DNA from: Bacteroidia bacterium
GTDB taxonomy: Bacteria; Bacteroidota; Bacteroidia; Bacteroidales; Azobacteroidaceae
Assembly (NCBI GenBank): GCA_025996895.1
Contig: BNTW01000011.1
Span: 1-47,384, forward strand
Direction: 5' to 3'
Length of the DNA stretch: 47,384 nucleotides
Below are positions 41,857 through 47,384 of this stretch, piece after piece (the stretch's first letter is position 1; every line of letters starts with the position of its first letter). The notes under the pieces were generated by a model. That model saw only the letters and a list, made by a program, of their open reading frames with translations, had not been told where the DNA came from and made no database searches. Both the position numbers and the translations under genes were made by a program.

Positions 41857-42735
41857 TCAATAACGGTTGGCTACATTGATTAAAATCAGAGCCGTATCCG
41901 TTGAGGTTTTTCCCTGGCAGGTGATGGTATATTTTAATGTGTCCTGACCGACAAAACCTGCAAAAGGCGTATAATCAATCTCTTTATCTACTGTAATCGA
42001 AACAGTTCCGTTTTTTACGGTAGTGAGTGTAGTTGCAGGCGGGAAAACAACCGTATTGGTTCCATCTATCAGATTAATATCAATACCTGCTTTGGTGCAA
42101 GCTCCCAGTTCGTCGTTTCCAAGAATATCGACGGTATCCCGAACGCCGGGATTGATGAAAAAATTGTCCGAAACAGATTTTAAAGGCGGTTGCGCCTGCA
42201 CATTGGTTCCGCACAAAAGCAGGAAAAACAGGAGTAGCACACCCCCCAACCCCCTGAAGGGGGCTTTGAGAGTCTGCGAATTTTCAATGTTGTGCGTCAG
42301 CCAAAGTCTCCCCTTTAGGGGAGATTTAGAGGGGTGCATTATTATTTTCATTTTTACGAAGTGTTTTTTAGTTAATAAAATAGAGAAATAAAGCACGGAA
42401 ATAATCAGCAAGAATAAACCGCCATTACCGAGTGGAACAGACGAAATGGCCAAATGGTCGCGATGCCCGTCGTCGGTGGAAAGACCGGTTTCCAAATAAG
42501 AACTTCCGAAGACATTGGTCAGAAAATCACCCGAAGGATTAAACAGCGAGCTGCTGAAATCAGCATACATGTCGCTATAAAGAAAATCGCTCTGCCACAA
42601 AAAGACATTTTGGGACGCCAAACCATTGTCCCACATCGTGCTTGCCTCAAACGGCAGGCGTTGCTCCATTTCCCATTGGGCAAAAACCCCGGCGGGAAAC
42701 AACAAAAACAAGATTAGATAAATAATTGTTCGCAT
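41857..42735 (-). CDS. N-terminal part of the frameshifted secreted protein, apparently fused to a short anchored protein
   Basis: This 292-residue frame seems to join two genes. Residues 1-128: a signal peptide MRTIIYLILFLLFPAGVFAQ, a short mature region and a C-terminal anchor-like SVPLGNGGLFLLIISVLYFS followed by lysines, which looks like a complete small protein. Residues 129-292: a new start MKIIM (ATG at 42,351), about 33 residues translated from a palindromic repeat, a second hydrophobic signal core LLLFFLLLCGTNVQAQ, and an Ig/cadherin-like domain (TVDILGND, IDYTPFAGFVGQDTLKYTI, DTALILINVAN). The second part should continue into the frame ending at 37,713. The stop at 41,857 falls just after the frameshift zone (41,857-41,873). 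Alternative: two overlapping or adjacent genes merged by a small indel. Confidence 0.65.
   Translation of the reverse strand: MRTIIYLILFLLFPAGVFAQWEMEQRLPFEASTMWDNGLASQNVFLWQSDFLYSDMYADFSSSLFNPSGDFLTNVFGSSYLETGLSTDDGHRDHLAISSVPLGNGGLFLLIISVLYFSILLTKKHFVKMKIIMHPSKSPLKGRLWLTHNIENSQTLKAPFRGLGGVLLLFFLLLCGTNVQAQPPLKSVSDNFFINPGVRDTVDILGNDELGACTKAGIDINLIDGTNTVVFPPATTLTTVKNGTVSITVDKEIDYTPFAGFVGQDTLKYTITCQGKTSTDTALILINVANRY
42238..42337. repeat. Composite C-rich palindromic repeat within a signal peptide
   Basis: Two hairpin units CCCCCTGAAGGGGG and CTCCCCTTTAGGGGAG lie in roughly inverted arms ending in CACCCC / GGGGTG, with a 38-base centre. About 99 bases, translated in frame as HPSKSPLKG ... LKAPFRGLGG. 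A related element lies at 42,791-42,877. Confidence 0.75.
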
Positions 42736-42743
42736 ACTTTTGT

Positions 42744-42780
42744 GAGTTATGAATTATAAGTTATGAATTATAAGTTATGA
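42744..42780. repeat. 14-bp tandem repeat
   Basis: GAATTATAAGTTAT is present twice in tandem (42,751-42,778), flanked by partial copies (GAGTTAT, GAGTT). It lies directly upstream of the anchored-protein start. Confidence 0.8.
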
Positions 42781-42790
42781 GTTGAGAAAA

Positions 42791-42877
42791 CCCCACCCCA
42801 GCCCTCCCCTGAAGGGGAGGGAGTGGCAGCGCACAATTTTGCAAGGGATTTTTCTCCCCCTTTAGGGGGCTGGGGGG
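42791..42877. repeat. Composite C-rich palindromic repeat, intergenic
   Basis: CTCCCCTGAAGGGGAG and CCCCCTTTAGGGGG hairpins lie at the ends of a roughly 87-base inverted structure starting CCCCACCCCAGCC and ending GGCTGGGGGG. It belongs to the same group as 42,238-42,337. Confidence 0.75.
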
Positions 42878-42886
42878 AAACAGGGG

Positions 42887-42936
42887 ATTGCGGGTCAAGC
42901 CCGCAATGACAGAACAACTGCCGCCTTCGCAATGAC
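42887..42936. repeat. REP-like palindrome, partial copy 3
   Basis: ATTGCGGGTCAAGCCCGCAA plus TGAC is one complete arm of the double palindrome; a shortened second piece (CCGCCTTCGCAATGAC) follows. The centre is missing. Confidence 0.75.
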
Positions 42937-43226
42937 GGAGGCCGGAAATATTGCGTATTAAAAATAAATTTTGTATATTACGCGCGTGAGAAAAAAGACG
43001 CGTTACAGACCGCGTGGCATGTGAATTTATGTTAAACCGCCAGGTGAGTAATGTGTGTGTGTAGTATATTATTTTGCATTTTTTAAAATAATTTGATATG
43101 TTTTACAACATAAATCACACTTTTTTTTAAGAATTGTTCGCATCACAAATTGTTACGAAAAAGGATATGGCAAAAAGTGTGCCAAAAATTGTCCGTTGCC
43201 AGAGTTGAAGTTTCGCAGGCACTGTC
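42937..43226. other. Intergenic DNA downstream of parB
   Basis: With the repeats above this makes a gap of about 490 bases between parB and the surface-protein gene. This part is AT-rich with runs of GT (GTGTGTGTGTAG) and a small hairpin ATGTTTTACAACAT near 43,100. No gene, RNA or parS-like site was recognised. Confidence 0.4.
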
Positions 43227-44105
43227 TTATCTATCAATCCTGTCCAGCATCTGTATCAGTCTTTCCAAATCTTCGGGCGACGAAAAGGGAATAGTGATTT
43301 TGCCCGCACCCAGGTCGTTAATCGAAAACGACACTTTCGTTTTGAAAAAAGCGGAAAGATGGTTTTTCAAGTCGCCATATTCGTTGGGGGATTTCGGCTG
43401 TTTTTTTGCAAGGGCTTTCGCCGGATTTTCTTCGTTCAGGGCTTGCACAATTTCCTCTGTTTTCCGTACCGAATAGCCATATTCAATAATTTGCTCATAG
43501 ACCATCAGTTGCGTGGAAGGGTCGTCTAACGAAAGTACAAGTTTGGCATGTCCCATGTCTATCTTCTTGTCTTTCAGTCCCATTTGAATTTCGGCCGGAA
43601 GTTTCAACAGACGTAGAAAATTGGCAATCGTCGCACGTTTCTTGCCGATACGTTCGCTTAATTTTTCCTGTGTCAACCGATAGGAATCAATCAACGTCTG
43701 GAAAGCGAGCGCAATTTCGATGGCGTTCAGGTCTTCGCGCTGAATGTTTTCGATGAGTGCCATTTCCATAATATTCTCATCGCTCACCTTGCGCACGTAT
43801 GCAGGGACGGTCTTCAAACCGGCCTTTTTGGAAGCGCGGTAACGGCGTTCGCCCGAAATAATCTGATACCGGTCATGCCCGATTTCGCGCAAAGTGATCG
43901 GCTGTACCAAGCCCAGCGATTGAATAGAAACCGCCAATTCTTCCAACGCTTCCTCGTCGAAAACGGTGCGGGGCTGATCGGGATTGGGTATGATTTTCGA
44001 CAACTCTATTTCGTTAATCGACGACGAGCCGCCGGTGTTCAGGTCATCCATCGTAATCAATGCGCTTAAGCCTTTTCCTAAGGCCGATTTCGTTTGCTTT
44101 GCCAT
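43227..44105 (-). CDS. parB: Chromosome partitioning protein ParB
   Basis: This CTP-dependent DNA clamp loads at parS and works with ParA in origin segregation. Seen in 292 residues from the ATG at 44,105: basic N-terminus ALGKGLSALI, ParB/Srx nuclease-like domain with IPNPDQPRTVFDEEALEELA and ISGERRYRASKKAGL (the arginine-containing CTP motif), IENIQREDLNAIE, then a helix-turn-helix (LTQEKLSERIGKKRATIANF) and a C-terminal dimerisation segment. An open frame extends 40 codons upstream inside parA, but ALGKGLSAL is the family start. It lies 1 base after parA. Confidence 0.95.
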   Translation of the reverse strand: MAKQTKSALGKGLSALITMDDLNTGGSSSINEIELSKIIPNPDQPRTVFDEEALEELAVSIQSLGLVQPITLREIGHDRYQIISGERRYRASKKAGLKTVPAYVRKVSDENIMEMALIENIQREDLNAIEIALAFQTLIDSYRLTQEKLSERIGKKRATIANFLRLLKLPAEIQMGLKDKKIDMGHAKLVLSLDDPSTQLMVYEQIIEYGYSVRKTEEIVQALNEENPAKALAKKQPKSPNEYGDLKNHLSAFFKTKVSFSINDLGAGKITIPFSSPEDLERLIQMLDRIDR

Positions 44106-44106
44106 G

Positions 44107-44883
44107 TTACTTGTCTTTTGAAGCGTTTTTTTCAATAATTTCCTGTGCCAACTGCATGTGGTTTTGCGAGCCTTTGGAATCGGCATCGTACAATAATACC
44201 GGTTGTCCGTAGCTGGGGGCTTCACTCAACTTAATGTTGCGCTGGATAACCGTTGTAAAAACCATATCGCCGAAATGTTTTTTTACTTCGTCGTAAATTT
44301 GGTTAGCCAGACGCAGACGCGCATCATACATCGTCAGCAAAAATCCTTCAATATCCAAATTCGGATTTAATTTTGATTTGATGATCTTAATGGTATTCAG
44401 TAACTTACTAATTCCTTCCAATGCAAAATATTCGCATTGCACCGGAATAATCACCGAATCGGCAGCCGTCAACGAATTGACCGTAATCAAACCGAGCGAC
44501 GGCGAGCAGTCAATCAAAATATAATCGTATTGGTCTTTGATTTTAACCAAAATCTCCTTTAAAACCTTTTCGCGGTTTTCAAAATTCAGCATTTCGATCT
44601 CCGCGCCCACCAAATCAATATGCGACGGCAGGATATACAAATTGGGAACTTCGGTCGGGATAATGGCTTCCGCCGTATCTACTTTATCAATGATACATTC
44701 GTAGATCGAATAGTCGATTTTCCGAATATCGACACCCAAACCGGAAGAAGCATTGGCCTGCGGGTCGGCATCTACACACAAGACCTTTTGGTCTAAAGCG
44801 GCCAAAGAAGCAGCCAGATTGATGGTAGTCGTTGTTTTTCCAACTCCCCCCTTTTGATTTGCCAACGCAATAATCTTTCCCAT
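44107..44883 (-). CDS. parA: Chromosome partitioning ATPase ParA (Soj)
   Basis: This deviant Walker ATPase forms nucleoid-bound gradients that move ParB-origin complexes. Seen in 258 residues: KIIALANQKGGVGKTTTTIN with the signature lysine, VLCVDADPQANASSGLG, YDYILIDCSPSLGLITVNSL (Walker B) and VIIPVQCEYFALEGISKLLN. Length is that of a chromosomal ParA without an N-terminal helix-turn-helix. Divergent from surE, with a -7 box 30 bases upstream. Confidence 0.96.
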   Translation of the reverse strand: MGKIIALANQKGGVGKTTTTINLAASLAALDQKVLCVDADPQANASSGLGVDIRKIDYSIYECIIDKVDTAEAIIPTEVPNLYILPSHIDLVGAEIEMLNFENREKVLKEILVKIKDQYDYILIDCSPSLGLITVNSLTAADSVIIPVQCEYFALEGISKLLNTIKIIKSKLNPNLDIEGFLLTMYDARLRLANQIYDEVKKHFGDMVFTTVIQRNIKLSEAPSYGQPVLLYDADSKGSQNHMQLAQEIIEKNASKDK

Positions 44884-44912
44884 AAAAAAGAGTGTATTTG
44901 TGAAATTCGACG

Positions 44913-44920
44913 CAAAAGTA
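44913..44920 (-). promoter_or_regulatory. -7 box of parAB
   Basis: TACTTTTG followed by CG on the minus strand fits TAnnTTTG, 30 bases before the parA ATG. Confidence 0.5.
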
Positions 44921-45016
44921 GTAAAATTCTTGATTGCTTCTTCTTATACCGGCATAAACATTGACCTTCCTGTTGATAACTTCACAAAAATGTTAATAAC
45001 TTTCGCCGATTTTATG

Positions 45017-45024
45017 TATCTTTG
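45017..45024 (+). promoter_or_regulatory. -7 box of surE-lpxB
   Basis: TATCTTTG followed by CCC fits TAnnTTTG, 21 bases before the surE ATG, in the 160-base region shared with divergent parA. Confidence 0.55.
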
Positions 45025-45045
45025 CCCATCGAAAAAAATTAGTCT

Positions 45046-45819
45046 ATGTCGCAAAAAAACAAGCCGCTCATCTTCATTACCAACGATGACGGCGTTCATG
45101 CAAAAGGAATTAATGAATTAATTAAAGGTATTCGCCCGCTGGGGGAAGTAGTGGTGATTGCACCTGACGGCGCACGTTCGGGCATGTCGAGCGCAATTAG
45201 CTCAGTCAATCCAATACGGTTGAATTTGGTGCGTAAAGAAGAAGATTTTACGTTCTACAGTTGTAGCGGAACGCCGGTCGATTGTGTAAAATTAGGTATT
45301 AACGAAATATTGCACCGCAAACCCGATTTGTTGATTTCGGGTATCAATCATGGCTCTAACTCAGCCGTTTGCGTAATTTATTCGGGAACAATCGGGGCCA
45401 CGTTGGAAGGTTGTATTTTGGGCATTCCGTCGCTGGGTATTTCGTTGTGCGACCATTCGCCGGACGCCGATTTTTCGCAAGCCGTAAAATACGGAAAAAT
45501 CGTTGCGGAAAAAATTTTAACCGGCGGCCTGCCGAAAGGGGTTTGTCTGAATTTGAATGTTCCCGACGTTCCGAACGTAAAAGGCTTGAAAGTGGCCTGC
45601 CAAACCAAAGGCTACTGGGCAAAAGAATTTCAAAAATCGCAAGATGCGAACGGAAAACCCGTGTATTGGTTGACCGGCGAGTTTGTGAATGAAGACGCCG
45701 AAAACGAATGCAACGACGAGTGGGCATTGAACAACGGTTATGCGGCTGTCGTTCCGCTTCAGGTGGATATGACCGCTCACCATGCGTTAGAAAAGATAAA
45801 AAGCTGGGAAACAATATGA
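45046..45819 (+). CDS. surE: 5'/3'-nucleotidase SurE
   Basis: This metal-dependent survival-protein phosphatase acts on nucleoside monophosphates. Seen in 257 residues: FITNDDGVHAKGINELIKGI with the metal-binding Asp-Asp, VIAPDGARSGMSSAIS, SGTPVDCVKLGINEIL and LISGINHGSNSAVCVIYSGT. Length is typical. The stop overlaps the lpxB start (ATGA), so the two are translationally coupled. Confidence 0.96.
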   Translation: MSQKNKPLIFITNDDGVHAKGINELIKGIRPLGEVVVIAPDGARSGMSSAISSVNPIRLNLVRKEEDFTFYSCSGTPVDCVKLGINEILHRKPDLLISGINHGSNSAVCVIYSGTIGATLEGCILGIPSLGISLCDHSPDADFSQAVKYGKIVAEKILTGGLPKGVCLNLNVPDVPNVKGLKVACQTKGYWAKEFQKSQDANGKPVYWLTGEFVNEDAENECNDEWALNNGYAAVVPLQVDMTAHHALEKIKSWETI

Positions 45820-46898
45820 AATATTTTTTGGTAGCGGGCGAGGCTTCCGGCGATTTGCATGCGTCTAATCTCATGCGGTCGCTGAAAACGTTGGACAAAT
45901 CGGCGGAATTTCGCTATTTCGGCGGCGACCTCATGCAGGCAGTCGGCGGAACACTGGTGAAACATTACCGCGATTTGGCCTACATGGGATTTATTCCTGT
46001 CTTACTGCATCTGCGCACTATTTTCCGTAACCTGAAACTGTGCAAAAAATCCATTGCCGATTTTCAGCCCGATGTGGTGATCTTGATTGATTATCCCGGA
46101 TTTAATTTGAAAATTGCTAAAGCGGTGCACCGCGCACCGCGTACCGTCTATTATATTTCGCCAAAGATTTGGGCGTGGAAAACGTATCGTATCCGCGACA
46201 TAAAAAAATACATCGACAAAATGCTTTGTATTTTTCCTTTTGAAGTGGATTTTTACAACAATTACGATTACGCGGTTGAATATGTGGGCAATCCGACTGT
46301 CGATGAAATAGCGGAATATACGGAAGTTAATCACTTGGAACAGAAGCCAATAATTGCTTTGCTGGCCGGAAGTCGCCGGCAGGAAATTAAGGACAATTTG
46401 CCGGTGATGTTGGAAGCAGCCGGCGCGTTTCCCGATTATCAGTTGGTCATTGCAGGCGCGCCGGGCATTGAGCCGGAATATTACAAACAATTCACTGAAA
46501 ATCAAAAGGTTTCCATTGTTTTCGGGCAGACTTATCAACTGTTGCAACAATCGCGGGCGGCATTAGTTACGTCGGGAACGGCCACGCTCGAAACGGCTTT
46601 GTTGCGCATTCCGCAGGTAGTTTGCTATCAAACGCCTGTCAAACACCTTGTTACGTTCGTTTGGAAACATTTTTTTAAAGTCAAATACATCTCATTAGTC
46701 AATTTGATTGCCGGAAAAACGGTTGTGCAGGAATTGTTCGGCCAATATTTCTCCGTCGGGCAAATCCGTGCAGAATTGGATAAATTATTGAACGACGAAA
46801 ATTATCGCGAAACGCTACAAATTGGTTATCAGGAAGTTATCGACCATTTAGGGGCACCGGGCGCATCGGAAAAAGCTGCCCGTGCGATTGTCGGTTGA
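45816..46898 (+). CDS. lpxB: Lipid-A-disaccharide synthase
   Basis: This GT19 glycosyltransferase joins UDP-2,3-diacylglucosamine and lipid X to make the lipid A disaccharide on the inner face of the membrane. Seen in 360 residues: KYFLVAGEASGDLHASNLMR, YMGFIPVLLHLRTIFRNL, VILIDYPGFNLKIAK, TVYYISPKIWAWKTYRI, LAGSRRQEIKDNLPVML and ALVTSGTATLETALL. The ATG at 45,816 is used; the open frame before it is inside surE. Slightly shorter than the E. coli enzyme but complete. Confidence 0.95.
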   Translation: MKYFLVAGEASGDLHASNLMRSLKTLDKSAEFRYFGGDLMQAVGGTLVKHYRDLAYMGFIPVLLHLRTIFRNLKLCKKSIADFQPDVVILIDYPGFNLKIAKAVHRAPRTVYYISPKIWAWKTYRIRDIKKYIDKMLCIFPFEVDFYNNYDYAVEYVGNPTVDEIAEYTEVNHLEQKPIIALLAGSRRQEIKDNLPVMLEAAGAFPDYQLVIAGAPGIEPEYYKQFTENQKVSIVFGQTYQLLQQSRAALVTSGTATLETALLRIPQVVCYQTPVKHLVTFVWKHFFKVKYISLVNLIAGKTVVQELFGQYFSVGQIRAELDKLLNDENYRETLQIGYQEVIDHLGAPGASEKAARAIVG

Positions 46899-47073
46899 AA
46901 AAATGTTAATAGTTTTGGCCATCCCTTTTCCGTTCCCTGTATTTAATTTGTGTGTGGGTCTTTTTAAAATAATAATTTAACCAACCAACAAAAACAGCAT
47001 TATATTTTTGATTATTAGAAGTTTAGAGGTTATTTGGAAAAACCGAAGCAAATAGACCCCTCTAGACCAATTT
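46899..47073. other. Intergenic DNA downstream of lpxB
   Basis: With the repeat array and the following 120 bases this is a gap of about 380 bases without a complete gene. No hairpin-T terminator for lpxB was seen. A short palindrome ATCTTCGAGAAGAT (47,206-47,219) between T-rich runs could be a weak terminator for the partial gene. Confidence 0.4.
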
Positions 47074-47156
47074 AAACTGACCCACTCCACCCACCGAAAC
47101 TGACCCACTCCACCGATTTAAACTGCCCCCCTCACCGGAGCAAACTGACCCGGTAC
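47074..47156 (-). repeat. Array of GGGTCAGTTT boxes, resembling an IS21-type element end
   Basis: Four copies of AAACTGACCC (minus strand GGGTCAGTTT, one variant AAACTGCCCC) start at 47,074, 47,097, 47,120 and 47,142, spaced 23, 23 and 22 bases, separated by C-rich CACTCCACC-like spacers. A further degenerate box lies just before. I associate such multiple boxes with the ends of IS21-family elements in Bacteroidota. No istA/istB coding sequence is in the window, so the assignment is tentative. Confidence 0.55.
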
Positions 47157-47275
47157 AAAATGGCTAACCTTAGACTTTGTTCCCTGTTATTTTTTTGCTT
47201 TTTTTATCTTCGAGAAGATCGGATTTTTTCTCACAGTATAAATGGCAAATAAAAAAATTTGATAGTGTCATATAA

Positions 47276-47384
47276 TTATTGTTTCGCATAAGATTTTATA
47301 AAGGCATGTTCAACGTCCCAGTTTTTATCAATGATTCCGGCGTATAGGGCGGGCGTTCTCGGCGTTCGGGTTTTATCTGCATTT
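47276..47384 (-). CDS. Partial CDS running off the window edge
   Basis: The last 35 codons of a minus-strand frame read TRTPRTPALYAGIIDKNWDV then EHAFIKSYAKQ and a stop at 47,276. The composition is protein-like, but no family is recognised. It lies next to the GGGTCAGTTT array, so it might belong to a mobile element or simply be the next chromosomal gene. The start is outside the window. Confidence 0.45.
   Translation of the reverse strand, partial: NADKTRTPRTPALYAGIIDKNWDVEHAFIKSYAKQ

Noticed and set aside
42937..43226. Gap next to parB considered for a parS site, small RNA or origin
   Set aside because: No parS palindrome, DnaA-box cluster or stable RNA fold was visible by eye; only AT-rich DNA and a weak hairpin.
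1..47384. tRNA, rRNA and riboswitch genes
   Set aside because: No tRNA cloverleaf with a TTCGA arm, no rRNA sequence and no recognisable riboswitch core was found by reading; a covariance-model search would be needed to be certain.

Overview
The window looks like a chromosome segment from a Bacteroidales (Bacteroidota) bacterium. Three things support this. Upstream regions carry the phylum's TAnnTTTG -7 box, often with a TTG/TTTG about 19-21 bases upstream. A very large secreted protein ends in a type A sorting domain of the type IX secretion system. Gene neighbourhoods are typical of the order: parA-parB / DUF5683 / lytic transglycosylase / RelA-SpoT, surE-lpxB, pyrE-SRPBCC-argH and rpe-comEC. 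I cannot name the species.

Region 1 (about 125-16,463, all minus strand, AT-rich) is a surface-glycan locus read from a good promoter at 16,480-16,510. In transcription order it encodes a WbpB/WlbA-like sugar oxidoreductase, an ABC-2 permease (Wzm), an ABC ATPase with a carbohydrate-recognition-type C-terminal extension (Wzt), an FdtA-like 3,4-ketoisomerase, an ATP-grasp enzyme, an FkbM methyltransferase, a split transketolase, a HAD phosphatase, a DRE-TIM aldolase, an FdtB-like PLP aminotransferase and two family 2 glycosyltransferases. Most neighbours overlap by 4-10 bases. The likely job is to make a glycan containing a 3-amino-3,6-dideoxyhexose and an unusual ThDP/aldolase-derived building block, then export it by the ABC route. 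Four foreign-looking modules sit at gene junctions: a DUF6922/nucleotidyltransferase pair with a frameshift, a DUF4143 ATPase bounded by a 30-bp direct repeat, an internally deleted XRE regulator, and a hipBA pair. The methyltransferase gene carries seven tandem CATA units near its start and could be phase-variable.

Region 2 (16,876-24,073, plus strand) is housekeeping: transketolase, ribose-5-phosphate isomerase B, DXP synthase, TrkA and TrkH. Region 3 (24,077-30,105, minus strand) holds comEC, rpe, an ECF sigma factor, a FadL-type porin, a Ser/Arg- and Trp/Tyr/Gly-rich secreted protein and small conserved proteins. Region 4 (30,327-33,261, plus strand) is pyrE, an SRPBCC protein, argH and a Rieske-like lipoprotein whose signal peptide contains a palindromic repeat. 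Region 5 (33,262-44,883, minus strand) is the chromosome-partition/stringent-response neighbourhood: parA, parB, then a type IX-secreted FG-GAP protein broken by a frameshift and full of mobile palindromes, then DUF5683, a lytic transglycosylase and RelA/SpoT. Region 6 (45,046 to the end) is surE-lpxB, then an array of GGGTCAGTTT boxes resembling an IS21-type end, and a partial gene running off the edge.

The most interesting material is the split-transketolase/aldolase glycan pathway with its candidate contingency repeat, the selfish modules inserted at operon junctions without breaking neighbours, and a family of palindromic elements that have entered genes in frame at signal peptides and at a secretion sorting domain. 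All functions are read from motifs and context; no database search was run.
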